DNA of 64,000 bases from Maylandia zebra (Eukaryota; Chordata; Actinopteri; Cichliformes; Cichlidae). The notes beneath the pieces were generated by a model. The model was not told where the DNA came from. It saw only the letters and a program-made list of their open reading frames with translations, and made no database searches. Of the stretch, positions 1 to 12,840 are shown in pieces. Location of the stretch: assembly GCF_041146795.1 (NCBI RefSeq), contig NC_135177.1:23224560-23288559 (forward strand), in the 5' to 3' direction. The position numbers were made by a program, and so were the translations under genes. Every line of letters starts with the position of its first letter. Position 1 is the stretch's first letter.

Positions 1-10
1 AGCTTAATCT

Positions 11-112
11 GAGAAATACATCACGGTGGTTAACTTGCACCTTTCACCCTACTACTGTCAACAGGCCAGTTTGTACAGAGGAGGATACAACCGCTTCACC
101 CCCTACTGAGGC
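11..112 (+). other. Possible terminal coding exon of an upstream gene
   Basis: After an AG at 12-13 an open frame runs to a TGA at 110-112. It encodes about 33 residues with a tyrosine-rich tail ending RGGYNRFTPY. An in-frame TAA at 5-7 means an intron acceptor would have to lie just before this frame, and too little upstream sequence is present to show a polypyrimidine tract. The following 1.7 kb looks like plus-strand 3' UTR, which agrees with a gene ending here. I do not recognise the protein. It could equally be a chance frame inside a UTR. Confidence 0.3.
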
Positions 113-506
113 CCGGTGAAGGGCGGGGTCGTCGGGCATCTCTGTTGAACTTTGGGACACTGCAGGGCAGATTACAATAATCCTTAAAAACAACCTCGGA
201 AATGTGGCACACGTGGTGTCACCTCCTGTCTCCATCACAACCTCTCTTCGGGAGACTAAACAGACTGAAGGTTAAAATACTGTAGGACCCACTTACCATC
301 CGCTCTGCTGGAGAATACGTAGGAGACGCTGTCGCTTGAAACCTTTTAATGCTTTGCTTTTTTTTTTTTTTTTTTGGATAAGTGGTTAAAAAAATACTGT
401 GAGATTCTTGTGTTTAATAATTTGGGATTTTTTTTCAGGGGTCAAACTGTGCAAAAAACATTTTGTACAATTTTAAATGATTTATTTTTGTTGGCATTTA
501 TCTACT

Positions 507-583
<77 letters not shown>

Positions 584-1800
584 CGTGCGGGAATGTCTGT
601 GAGTTTCAACATCAAGAGAGCGATTTGGCTGCGACACTGATATTGCAACTAAAAGCACAGAAATAATGTTTATCAGCTGGACTTATTTTTATTTCTAACA
701 ATCTACCTCTAAATCTACATGTTTAGCTTTTCATACAGCCGTTACATTTAATCCTTGTTTGCAGTTTCTTGAGTCCTTTCCTACCTTTCTGTTCATAAAT
801 ACTAACACAGTGTAGTTTCTGTTTTCTGGCTTCACTCCTTGCTACCTTGCTTGAGCTTTGATGACCGGAGGGTCACTGTCCTGTATTTTCTCCCTCTTTT
901 CTCCTTCATTACTGCTAAATGACTTCTTTTCTTGTATCAGTTAGTTCTTCTTGGCTTTGTTTTACTCTATTCTGCTTTGTTTGATGTTTACCTCTGAATA
1001 AATCAGACTTTTTTCTCCTCTATCTCTTCTGTTCTTTATTCTGCTTCTCCTCACTCCCTGGGTTTCTGGTTTTTCTTCTGTGGCAACGCAACATTACATC
1101 GACAAGGCTATAGAAAAAAAAAACCCAAACAAACCCTTCTTTTATTTTCTTTGTGTGATTTCACTGCTTACTGTTTAGTTGCATCATTCTCATATTTTTC
1201 CCTCCTCCTTCTAACACTCAGTGCCAGTATTCATGCTCTACATGTATGAAAACCATCCTGGGCCTGTTTTCTATTTTCTGCACATTCTAAACTTCCAGAT
1301 TATTGGCCTGTGTTTCATTTCCTTTGTAAGTTTCACCTCATGTGATAGATCAGCAATGCATTTTAATCTTTTCTTATTAAGTCTTATAAGTGTTTTATGC
1401 AACAACTTCTTTACTCCACGTTTGTTTCCTCGTGTGAATTTCTTCTGTACCGTTTCGCTGCTCTGCTTCTGCCTTTTTTCTTCTTAGTAGTATTTCTTTT
1501 AGCGTTTAGTCTTTTTCGTTTGCCAGCTTTCTTGCTATTTTTAAACTGAACTGTCCTTTGCCATTATATGCCTTTTGCTGTTTGCATGACAAAATGATTT
1601 TTTTTCCTGCTGCACTTTCTACATCTTTAACCTTCCACACTAACTTTTTTCCAGCTGCTCTCAAGGATTTTTAATCTGTGTTGGTTAAAGTAAAAACTAT
1701 CACCATATGAAGAACATTAAACCATCGTGCTTCGTCTGCTAGCTGATCTGCTTTATCACAGATGCCATCATTCAACATCTTCATAATAAACTGTTTGCAA
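113..1800 (+). other. Probable 3' UTR of the upstream plus-strand gene
   Basis: This T-rich stretch has no convincing coding frame. It contains a GT microsatellite (about 508-589) and AATAAA hexamers near 995 and at 1785-1790. The second is followed by a GT/T-rich downstream region. About 90 bases further on, minus-strand signals begin (AATAAA on the minus strand at about 1888-1893). The two transcripts therefore appear to meet tail to tail near 1800-1890. Confidence 0.45.
508..589. repeat. (GT)n microsatellite
   Basis: About 36 uninterrupted GT units pass into a short GC-GT variant tail (gtgcgtgcg). It lies in the presumed 3' UTR of the upstream gene. Confidence 0.97.
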
Positions 1801-1879
1801 GCAACTCTGTGCTCCACTGAACTGCTAGATTTCAATCAACTCCAGCAAAAACAAAAGACAGTATGTGCTCTCTGTACTT

Positions 1880-4800
1880 TTTTTTTTTTTTATTAGACGT
1901 CTTTCCAAAAGATATGTACACAATATTTACAAAATGGCAGTTTATCCTATCAGATCTATGTAGCCATGGGAATGAGGGATAGGGAGGGCGCATTACAGAT
2001 AGACCTTCAGCTTCAGTTGTTAAAGTGCTGCAACACAAACTATTAAAAGCACTGCAGACAGGATACAATACTTACTAGTGAGAGTTGCACACGGCAGTCA
2101 CAAACATACCCAACATAAGAGGAAAAAAAAAGGGTAAGAATGACAAAAGAGAAATACTGGTTAGAGAGTCAGGGGAGAGGAGAGAGGTTGAAACATCATG
2201 CAGGGAGGAGTGAAGAAGAGAAAGTGAGAAGATTCTACAAAAAACTAGTTAAAAAAAGAAAAAAAAAAGAAAAAGAAATGAACAAAGGTGGAGGGAAAGA
2301 GGGAGATGGGAGTTCTTCAAGGGTCAAAAAAAGCAGTTACAAAGACTGATGGAGGTATACACCAACATAGGAGCAAAATACACAAAAATTGGGAGGGGTG
2401 GGGTATTAAATGAAAATGTGTACATTAGTTATCTGGATGATGTAAAGACAAACATCCTGGGCTGTTTCAGTGCTGAAAATCTGAGACATCAGATGTATAG
2501 AATACAAGCCTGCATTAAATTTAAAAAAAAAAAAAAAAAATTCTTACATCATTTCAGAAGAGTCACTGCTTAGCATGTGAACACAAACCTATAAACTTTA
2601 TACTTGAAAAAAAAAAGAAAAGGTGTTGGTGAGTTTTAGGTCACTATGTTCTGCATGTCCAGACATATTTTATTCAATGCCAATTCAACTCTCAAGCAGC
2701 CTGCCAGTATAACAAACAAAAGCTAAAACATTTCTAATCAGAGGAGAGAAAAAAAATCCAACCTAACTAAATATGAAAAGTCTTATCAGCAAACAACTAT
2801 GCAAATGCATCTGGACACGCAGAACCCCACAGCACAAGGAAAACACGACTCGAGAGCTTTGTTTTTAAAAACTAGAACAGGTACGATGTTGCACACAAAA
2901 CCATTTTAAATAAGGGCTAGCAGCAAATCCCATTAGCAGCATTTCAACATTTTCAACTTTTCATTATGCGATGCTCCCCTGTGTTTTATGAGCTGTATGG
3001 CTTCAACTCAGGCGGGTCAAACCGAGACAGTGCTCACAATTCACTCTCTCCGGCAGGCATCTGGAGGAGTTTCGCCCACTTATCCCTCCGTGTGCTCCTG
3101 CAATGCAGCAGCCTTGCAAGCTGAAGGACGAGAAGTCTGGCGGCATGTGGGAGGAGGGTTTAAGGAGTGAGGGGAGGGGGGGCAGTAAGGAGGATAGGGG
3201 AGTAAGGTAAATGAAGGGAGGGGGGGGGGGGGAAGAAAGGAAACATGTTGAGATCTTTGTCATTACAAAACATATGCTGAAATCAAAGGTCAACAACGAA
3301 CACATCTAAAATATATATATGATCCAGGGTCACACGTGATTCATCGACATGATTGGTCAGGAGGCAAGGTTTTAGCCACATTGGTCTGATTTGTCACTGA
3401 ATATATACGAAACCAGCAGGAACCAATCAGAGAGCACAAAACAGGAAAATGTGGCACAAAACCTAAAGGGAAAAATTTCAACAACTTATTTTTCCTTCTT
3501 TTTTGGACCAATGGAGTCTGAGCATCGAGCCAAAATTGGATTTGACAACCTGTGCAACTGTGTTCAGGCTGCACTCGGAAACAGTGCTAACTGACATTTC
3601 TCCGATATAGCCACACTGAGATCACTGCATACAATCAAATTCTACTTTTTTTTTTTTAACATATTCACAAATTTGTTCAATAGTTGTATGAACAAAGAAA
3701 AAACAAACAAAAAACATTCACACTTACCCATGTGTGAACAAAAAACAAAAACAAAAAACCTACACGGTGTACTAAAAAGAAATCACATCAATTATCATAC
3801 AGTATTTACAAAGTATACTCTGTTAATAAGTAAACGTGGAGGTTTTACATTAAGCCTGAATCCATTCCTGTTCTTATCAATCAAAACAGGATTAAATACT
3901 CAATGTCAGACTCAATGTTCCTACAGCGGTTAATACTGATATTAATTTAGAAGAAAAAAAAAAGAAAAGAAAAAAAAAAAGGAGGAACAATGTTGACCAC
4001 CTACACGTTTTCAGCACAACTCAATTAGGACCAGATGCTTTGCTGGTGAAAAGCAACACATGGATTATTTTCCTCACACTTAGGAGCTGATCAATCACCA
4101 TTTTCAGCGTAACTGAATTTCCCCACTCATTGTCTAAAGGGTTGTTAATATACCATCAATATTACTAAACTGGGTCCTAAAAAGCACAAAGTACAGAGAA
4201 TCAACTCCACGGCCACTTAGAGAGCTTGTTTTTATCTTGTTTTGTTTTTTTAAATACTAAACTGAGGCTCCCATTTCAAACCTTTTGTTAAAAATTTCAT
4301 ATCTTCTGGGGAAAAAAATGGACATAAAAGCACTTGTCTGGACTCAAACTACTTCTTTATTTCACTGCTGTCTGTACCACTTTAAATTCATGTTTTGATT
4401 GCAATACTCAGACAGCAGCTTCCATCTGTGTAGTAAAAATTCTGGGATTTTAGGATATTGTTTAATTTTTTAATGACACGTGGACTGTCCAAAAATCATT
4501 ACGAAGTATATAATTTAAAAAATAAAATTCTGATTCCACCGCCATAATTTTTTTTCCTTTTGCACAAGAGAATGCCAAATACTGATAAGTGATAAACCCA
4601 CAAGATGTAAAACAAGTTGGGAAAAAACAAAAAAAACAAACAAAAACTTGAGGCAACATCTCTGTTGTGCGGTCATCCACCTCCTTCCAGAAGAGTCCCT
4701 TTCTCTTACCAGCCTTGCGTGTAGTATACAAACCACTTTTTAAGCCTTCCTGAAGAAGCTGCAGGTCTTCCTTTGATGCTCCACCTCAAAAAAAAAAAAA

Positions 4801-5839
4801 AAAACCCCAACTAACTTTCAGCTACATCCAAGGTGTCAGCTGTGACGTCACCATTATTTTCTGAGGAACAGCTGGTGAGGATACAGAGGTGCACTGCTGC
4901 ATTTGACAGGGTGAGCTGGACACCAGGTGCTGGTAGGAACTTCTACCTGAGGGTGATGGAAGCAGAACTGCACTCTGCCTGGGGCTACTCTGGAACATGA
5001 AGCTCAGCTTCCAGGTCATGGAACTTGATCTTGATGAGGAACACTTATCCGTTACAAAGTCAATGCGTATCCGAGACTTGTTTAAGTGCTGATCGACCAA
5101 TTCATAAACATGAGCAGTGGATGAATAATACTAAATCAGGAACGGGACTTTAGACTTCAGTTTCTTTCACAGACCTTGTAGAGACAAATGGGAGGAACAG
5201 CCAGCTGTAGATTTGAGGAGGAAACTAGATGCGGGAAGGGCATACAAACCACCTCTTCTTTCAGGTAAATTGCTGGCATCTCTGAGTCTGTAAGAATAAA
5301 GCTAGACTTGACTTGATTTTGCAGGTCTGACTTCAGACAGTGAAGAGCTGGATGCATGACTTGAAAAGCCGTTTCCCTTTTGGTAAAAGTTGAATCTTCT
5401 GGTCTTTGAGCTGCTGACTTGGGAAGGAAAAGACATAACAACACTGTTAGCGTTGAAATCTGAAGGTGGTAACGGAACAGGAACCGTGATCTGGTTCTGT
5501 GACTTCTCAGTCACTAAGACTACTTGATCTCAAGTCTAATCTGTTCCCTCACTTATGTGGCATCATAAATGTAATGAGATGGGCTAAACTTAGAATATGT
5601 GAGTGACAGTATGTGCAGTTCTGTGCATTTTCAGAACAGTTCTTAGTGTCAGAAAAACAGATCTGCATTTTTTGGCCTGACAGAGTAATACACTAGCCAG
5701 CATCTTTCTATATGGGTGTTAGTCTGCCACTGCTCTTATCTGAACTCGCTGTGGTATCTGAAGTGCAGTGCATTGAATATGTAAGGATCCATGATGGTCC
5801 CTTAGCCACTCCTTTCACTGTGCTACCCTTCCACCCCTC
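1880..5839 (-). other. Non-coding region, probable long leng8 3' UTR
   Basis: There is no gene-like exon here on either strand. The region is T-rich read on the minus strand and lies directly downstream of the leng8 stop codon. Minus-strand polyadenylation hexamers occur at about 1888-1893, 2670-2675 and 4356-4361, with ATTAAA variants near 4461-4474. leng8 may therefore end about 1.4 kb past its stop or extend to about 1.9 kb of the window. Short serine-rich frames at 4822-5100 and 5157-5514 on the minus strand have no recognisable domain and no splice context. Confidence 0.4.
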
Positions 5840-8800
5840 TCAGGAGGCAGCCAAAGAGGCTGTGCTGGTTTTGCAGTCTATTTTTTGGGGATCAGAAGGC
5901 GTGAATGTGACTCCTAGCCCGGTTAAAAAGGCCATACAGGAGTCTAAACAAGAGAAGGCTAAGGTGGACTGCACATACTGCACTGGCAAGTCGGGTCTGA
6001 ACCTGTGGACAGAGAAAATAGGCAAACGGGTCAGGAAACTGGTCAGCAATGAAGCAGCTAAAATTTACAATTAGCATGTTACTGGAGCATAACTTACGTT
6101 TTGACCATGGCCCTAAGTGCTGCCTTTCTTTCACGCTCTACAAACTTGTCAATGAGATATGAAGCCATACGCGGGGCTTCCAGGTAGAGCTTAAAGAACC
6201 GGTGATAGTTTCCTAATGCCCAAGCTGCACGAAGTGAGAGGGCATGAGCCACACAATCATCTGCCCGTAGTGCTGGGGTCAAATACACCAACTCAGTGGT
6301 TAGATCTGCAGGGGGAAGATGAATAAATGGCCAGTGTCAGAAACTGAGACAGAGAAACTTGTAAATATAGTTAAAACAAAACAACAACAAAAAAAAAAAT
6401 CCCACAATGTTCAGTGCAGTGGTGAAGACTTCCAAAAAGATCTGAGCATACCTCCAGAGTTTTTAGTAAAGATGTAATACAGCAATCTATATGCTGTAAA
6501 TTCTCCAATGTTCTCTGAGGGATTGTCCTTATACAGGGCCTTCAGCTGGGTCTGGCACTGGTTGAACTCTTCATGGTCTCCCTAAAATAAATAAATAAAC
6601 AAACAGATAAGCATTCAACCAGTTTAAAACAAAAACACTTTATTACTTTTAAGTAGTCTGTAATTACTGAGGAACAACAGATTCACCTTTTCTAGAGCTA
6701 TCCGTGCATGACACTCGTACACTTCCACTGTGAATTCAGTACGAATTCCTTGAACCTAGGTGCAGGTAAGAGGAATAAAATCAATGAATGAACGAATAAA
6801 ATAACAAAGACATCAATTAACTTTGAAAAAATAAATAGCATTTCAGGACAACCAACCGTTAGGTCCTGTCGTATGGACTTCATCTGCTCACAGGCATATG
6901 TATAGTCCTGGTTTGTTTTCCAGTGGGCTTTCACAGCCTGCAAAGATTTTCTCAGCACCTAGAATGACAGTTAAACCATTTAAAGCCTGAATCTTGATGC
7001 CCTGTGATGCAGGGATTTAGGAGTATGTACATGTAGTGCACAGATTCAGTTCCCCTTCCTCTGTCCTTGGGAGATTTTCCTTCAATATTGTAAGAAAAAA
7101 AATCCTTATTCAAGAATATATTTCAAAAGAATTCCTTGTTCTCTTGACAAAATGATTTTATAATGCAAGTGGACATTGTATCTGAATTTAAAAGCAAAAT
7201 GCACAAGTAGAATGAGATTTAAAAAAAAAAAAAAAAAAAAAACCTTGACACTTACATGCACTGGGCGCACAGTGGAGGGGTCAGGGGCACAGGTGAGCCT
7301 CAGGTAGTGCTTGGTGATGTCCTGACATGTTCCCACAATGGGGCAGTCCTCCCAACTAAGGCCCTCTTGTGTTCCATCAGGCAGGTCCAGGGCATTGATG
7401 GAGAGAACCAGAGGCTCTGAGCGAAGCTGTTTTTGGAAACGGGCTGCTCGGCTCTGCTTCTTAGCTTCTCTGTTGGGATCGTGGAAATCCAAACCAGCAC
7501 TGCCACCTTTCCTCTTCTTTCCAACAGCTGAATCCTCCATGTTTCTGGGGAAAAGGTGGTATACTAACTATCAGCACCATAAAGCAACTTAAAAAGACAA
7601 AACAAAAATGTTTTCTTTCTGCTAAACAACGATACAAGACTGTATAAATTTACCGTCTTCCTCTTCCTTTTCCACCTCTTCCTCGTCCTCTCTCCCCACC
7701 TCCACGCCCTCTATCCCGATCATTGCCACGACCACGCCCTCCTTTCTGACCTCGCCTTGAAAGCTGAGGTCGGAGGTCACTGCAGATGCTGCTATCTGAC
7801 TGCGAGTCAGAATCACTGGCAGGAAACAAACAGGAGAACATTTGAGCTGGGAGCATGCAGGAAAACTACAATAACCAAAGAGAGGAGGAGAAATGGTTCC
7901 ATACCTGCGTCTGTGCCTTTGGTTGCTGCGGTCCCTGTGCCGGCTGTGCGAAGGTGATGGTGAGCGGGAGGAGGAATTGGATGAACTAGAAGTTGGACTC
8001 CTTTGAGAAAAGATATTCCTGTAGTTGCCCAATCTGTGTCCAATACCTCTGCCTCTTGAAGCTCCAGCCACTGTGCTTCCACCACAGCCAACTGAGGTAT
8101 CGGTTGTCCTCTGAGGTGCAATGCTTTCCCAACGAGACTGCTTAACCTTTAACCTAAAAAAGGAGAAGAGAAAGATGAATACAGTTTGAATGCAAAACAA
8201 AAAACAAAAGCAGAACTCCAATGCCTAAAGTAGTTACAACCACAACCTACTACTGAACTCACTCTGGCAGTGGCTCACGGGTCCAATCAATGGTGTAAGC
8301 AGAGCCATCTTTTAAGCGGTCCTGTAGAACTTCTTTCAGCACCTTCTCCGTACGATCTTTGTCTTCCTCTGTCTCACAAGCTGTGAAACAACGCTGCACA
8401 TATTCCTTCATGGCTTGCGGCCAGTCCTGCGGTCTGGAGGAGAAGCATTTACATTTAAAGTCATCAAGTCATTCCTACATCAAGAATTACTGTAGACAGA
8501 GCAGTTTTCTCACCGTGCCTGAGGACCTCCAGGTGCAGCACTGGCAGTAGCAGGAGATGAAGGTGCTGGATTCAACCCCGGGGGCTGTTCGCCTGGAGGG
8601 AAAGCCTGATTGGAAACTGGGGATACCTGATAGGTCCTCTTGGGAATATTGAACTTCACAGAAGTTGTGCCAGGTGCCTCTACAAGATGTAAAAATCATA
8701 GAATTGTAACTGAAACTCACTCTCATAATAGCAATAGCAACTTATTCCTTTACATATTTTTGAATTTGGATGAACACTGCTAGACTGATCACCACAAACA

Positions 8801-11800
8801 CTTAGTCTCCTACTCTATTTCTGCATTTAATGGCCTAACAAGTTTTTAACTTGTTTGAATATGGTGCATCTACACACTGCACTTGAATACAATGAAAAGA
8901 GGGGGATAGAATGAAAACAAAAGCAGCAACACATCCATTAAACTCTGTAATAAATCAATAAAGTTAACATTAGGAATGTAAGCTTCCCAGCAAGACAATA
9001 AACCTTACGTTTCATGCGGTGCCAGAGTTGCTGTCCTTGCTTCTGGTTTTTGTTCTTGTTGGCTTCTCCTCTGCCCAGTCCAGCTGCATACTGAGCAGGC
9101 TGTTGTTGCTGCTGGGAATTATTCTGAGATGCCTGATAGGCATTCTGAGCCTGGAAGTTTTGTCCATAGTTAGGCCTTCCCTGTGAATGATTGTAGACTT
9201 GCATCTGGTTGGGGTCTCCAGGTGGGTATGTCATACTGTTGTTGGTATTGTAAGAAGTTTGTGATGGGGGAGGGGGGTACTGGGAGTTGGGTGGTGGGGG
9301 AATGGGAGGGGGTGGTGGAGGAGGGGGGTTTTCTGAGGTGGTTGGGCTCTGGGGTGGTTGAGGAGTAGCAGGGGGAGGTGGTTGAGGTTGAGTTGGGGAG
9401 GTGTAGCTGGGGGACTGATCTTCCATTCCAGGCACTGGGGGAGGCTGCAAAAAGACAGAAAAACCTGTTTCAGCACTACAACAAAAATGAAACTTTGCAA
9501 GCATAAGCAAGCTACACATGTATCTGGAGAATAAACGCAATACTTCAAAAAAACCATATAACCTGTAACACTACTACAGCTTCAGTGATGCCTGAATATG
9601 TGCTTATTTTTCAGGTTTCTTAATCCCAGATAAGTATCATGAATCATATTAATCATTTCTACATATAAATATTCTGCTTTACTAAGAAAATGTAGATTTT
9701 GTACCTGTCCATTAGACGTAGGAGTTCCTGGGTAAGGCCCTGGGGGTACACCATACTGATTTGGAGGATAGGCACCACCATACTGGAAATTCAGAAAAGG
9801 ACATTTTATAATATTTCTCACTTTAAATTCAGTTTTTGTAAAAAGTGTAACTGTACAAAACTTCTCCAAATGAAAGCAGCAGTGCTCATATCTTTACTTA
9901 CTGGCCCCATGGGGTAGTAGTAGTTATAAGAGTATGTATATCCAGGATAGTGTTGCTGAGTTTGCTGGTACCACGGATAGTACTGCTGCTGCTGCATAGC
10001 AGCAGAGTCAGTTGCTGCTGGTTGGAATTGGCCAGCCTGAAATAACAGACAAACGCAACATAGCTTCAGTGTTACCACCAGGAACTGAGAAAACGTAGTC
10101 CAACACAGACAGCAATTATAGTGCAGTGTGAACATAAAACTTCACCTTTGTGAAACCAATAAAACAGTTGATAAGACACTTTAAAAAGGTTAATACCTGG
10201 GGTCTGTACTACAAGAAAGCTTCATCATACATAAGACATCTTTATGTTGTCTAGTTTTAATAAGACCATTATTCAAGTAGGATTGTGCTACTGGATGAAT
10301 ACTGTGGCCATTACTGTTTCTAGGGAGCAATATTTTTATTTAATTTTGGGAATTTAACAGCCTGCATCTTTGAGAATTCTTTCTGTAAATAATTAATCCG
10401 AAGAGCAATAAAAGAAGGTACTAAAAGGAACTGGCAGCAGGAGTTGAGCCAGCTATGATTTTGTTAGTTGGTGCAGTCAAGCCCCAAGGAAAGCTGTAAA
10501 ACATCTGCAAATGCAGAAGCCAACAATATATTCTAATATATCATTAACAACACATAAGTCAGACTAGAACTACAATCTAGTATTGCTTATCTCATGTTTT
10601 TGCTATGTGTAGAAAGTATTTCTATATATACACACAACATAAACACAAACTCACAGTTAAATCTGATTAGGTCAGTAAGTAGGAGGTTTCAGTGCTTTAA
10701 CTGCTGTGAACAATATAATTAGGTCATTATCAGTGATCACCACTGTAACCCTAAAAACCTAGGACATCCTTGCTAGTATTCAAGCTAATCCCCCATTCTT
10801 CTTCACAGAATCCCCCCCCCTTCAATTGGCACTCTAGACTTACTTTTCAATCATTTTATTTACACAAGGATTGTCCTGCATATGAAGAAAAACCCCCCCA
10901 AAAAAAAAAAAAAAAACCATGGAAGGTTTTGGCCTCCCCCCAATGGAGGATCAATAAGACTGACAAAAACTAAAATGCTAAAATGGATTTTACTTTACTC
11001 ATCCTTACATACATTTCTGGTTTTTGAAACAGCCACAAATTACATGATAATAGTCTCAAGTGACAAACTCATGTTAAGTCTGAATGGTACTTGTGGCCAT
11101 TGACCAATGATCATGAAACTGAACTCACAGCCTATTGTTAGGCACTAGATTTGGTCATTATGCAAATGTGCTGTTTATAAGGTGGGGGAAACCTGCATTC
11201 AGCCGAGACTGAGGAAGTCACTTGGATGAGTGACAAAACATTTGTCCTCATGAAAATGCGACAGAATCAACTTTCCGGATTTTCTTTACATGGATGACTG
11301 AGCATGCAACAAGATATAAAATAACTATTAAACACTTTGGTTTAACTAAAATAACAGCCTTGTAACTCTTCAAGAGCTGCACTACACTAAAACTGAAAAA
11401 TAAAATTGTTTTATTAAGTGAAATCAAGTCACAACAACAGTTGCCTCAAGGCAATTTATATTGCAAGGTGAAGACCATAAAATAATGGGTGTATGGTCCA
11501 GCTGCTAGTACATCTTCCTTCGCAGCCTGGTTGAACTCGAACTTGTGATTTTTGTCTAAAGCAATAAAACAAGTTTGTAGCTTTCAAATTCACAAGAAAA
11601 AATATCCTTGCATATTTTGCAAATATTAAGCTTGTTGGAGGATGTTCAAGTGGCTCGCTTTGTAGGTGCTAGATCACTGGAGGCTGTCATGCAGCTCAGG
11701 CTCTCAAGACGTGCCTGGAGCTTGTCTCACTGATGTTCACTAGGGAATATAACTGCATGAGATTGCTAAGGCAATATCAGAATATGAATATTCTAATATT

Positions 11801-12719
11801 TTTGTATCATACAGAAATTTATATAGCTATAATGGAGACTATATGATATGGTACAGGTATATTCAGGTGTAACAAACAGACTGCACAAAAAGACAAACCT
11901 CTGCAGCGGTCCTGTTAGGTTGTGTAGTCTTAGCAGAGGTCTGACTCTTGCTGATGGATGCTAATGCTTGTCTTGCCTTCTCCCATTCAGGATTTTCATG
12001 GACTTGGCCGTCTGCAGCAGCACCATAGGACCTGCCATCAACAAAAGGTCAAGTATCAAGTCTATTCTAGTGATCAGAACACATGATCAAACCCATTTAA
12101 TCAGCAGAAAAACAGAAGTAAGCCCAATTACCGTCTGCAATAAGATTTATATTCGTTTAGACAACTGCTCGCTTCAGAAAATAGATTGAAGGCCTACTTG
12201 ACGATTACTATTGTGCTCAAAATGTTGACCATTTAATCATTACCCGTTTACACAACAAGTCTACCCTCCCTCTGTTAACACCGGATATCTATCAGCTAAT
12301 TAGATCATCTCAAGCAGATGATTAAATCATTACGTTTAAAGCAACAGCTAACAGCCAAAACAGCTGATGAATTAAGGCCTACCCTAAAACTGCAACTGTC
12401 GCTTGCTAACATCAACGTACAACATTAGAGTGAGGTGCAACAAACCCTGGCGTTCAATCAAAAATATTACATGTTCACAAATAATGTATAAAAAAACAAG
12501 CATCTTAACAAATCACCTTTCTGCTAACTACTCCAACGGCCTGCTAGTACTTGCCAACACCCTGGCCTAAGCTAACATCCTTCCCACGAATTTAAGATTA
12601 GGGTATAAATACCTATTTCAGTCATACATTAAAGCAAGTTAACCTAAAATCACAATCTGTTCAAAGAGTGTTGCCTACCAGTTAGTTGTAGGGGCTGCTT
12701 GTGTCGTGTTGGCCGCCAT
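5840..12719 (-). CDS. leng8: LENG8, SAC3/GANP-domain nuclear protein
   Basis: Fifteen coding exons join in phase to 843 residues: 12679-12719, 11899-12031, 9902-10036, 9705-9782, 9009-9444, 8514-8679, 8263-8433, 7905-8153, 7654-7815, 7256-7544, 6857-6958, 6687-6755, 6452-6581, 6098-6305, 5840-6002. The start is [10 protein letters not shown] at the end of a CpG-containing leader. Order: [19 protein letters not shown] block (about 36-54), Tyr/Gln-rich segment, Pro-rich low-complexity segment, [10 protein letters not shown] block, Arg/Ser and Arg/Gly-rich stretch, then a SAC3/GANP domain from about residue 600 ([20 protein letters not shown], then [19 protein letters not shown]) to about 800. 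The family is related to yeast Thp3/Sac3 and acts in nuclear mRNA processing and export. Length matches mammalian LENG8 (about 800 aa). Identification is near certain; the exact ends of the low-complexity exons are slightly less so. Confidence 0.95.
7221..7242 (-). repeat. 22-nt poly(U) tract downstream of a leng8 donor
   Basis: Twenty-two A bases on the plus strand read as U in the leng8 transcript. The tract starts 13 nt inside the intron after exon 10 (donor GT at 7254-7255). U-rich intronic tracts at this position are typical binding sites for TIA1-type splice activators; that role here is inference. Confidence 0.8.
11185..11325 (+). mobile_element. Retroelement 3'-end remnant in leng8 intron 2
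   Basis: The segment has the 'gagactgaggaagtcacttg' and 'gatgagtgacaaaac' pattern, followed by 'acagaatcaactttccggat' and 'ggatgactgag'. I recognise this as a dispersed fish repeat tail, of LINE or Penelope-like type. It is short and carries no coding frame. The family name is uncertain. Confidence 0.45.
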
Positions 12720-12840
12720 TTCGCTATGTTTAGCGTTAGAAAGCTAACGCAGGGAAAGTTGTCTGCCAGCTAAGCTAGCAGGTTGGCTAACGGCGTTAGC
12801 GTTAGCTTTTCCGCTGTAGAATGTAAACAAGATGAAGTCC
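12720..12840 (-). promoter_or_regulatory. leng8 promoter/leader with GTTAGC/GCTAAC motifs
   Basis: Immediately upstream of the leng8 ATG there are several copies of GTTAG(C) and its complement GCTAAC: 12734-12738, 12743-12748, about 12786-12791, and a tandem GTTAGCGTTAGC at about 12796-12807. The surrounding sequence is locally GC- and CpG-richer than its flanks. This fits a TATA-less housekeeping promoter; the exact start site cannot be seen. Confidence 0.5.

Noticed and set aside
4822-5514. Ser-rich minus-strand frames as a gene
   Set aside because: No domain, no matching splice sites joining them, and typical UTR base composition; kept only as an open question.
5712-6074. 120-residue plus-strand frame
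   Set aside because: Antisense shadow of the leng8 terminal exon (5840-6002), whose minus-strand reading matches the LENG8 C-terminus.
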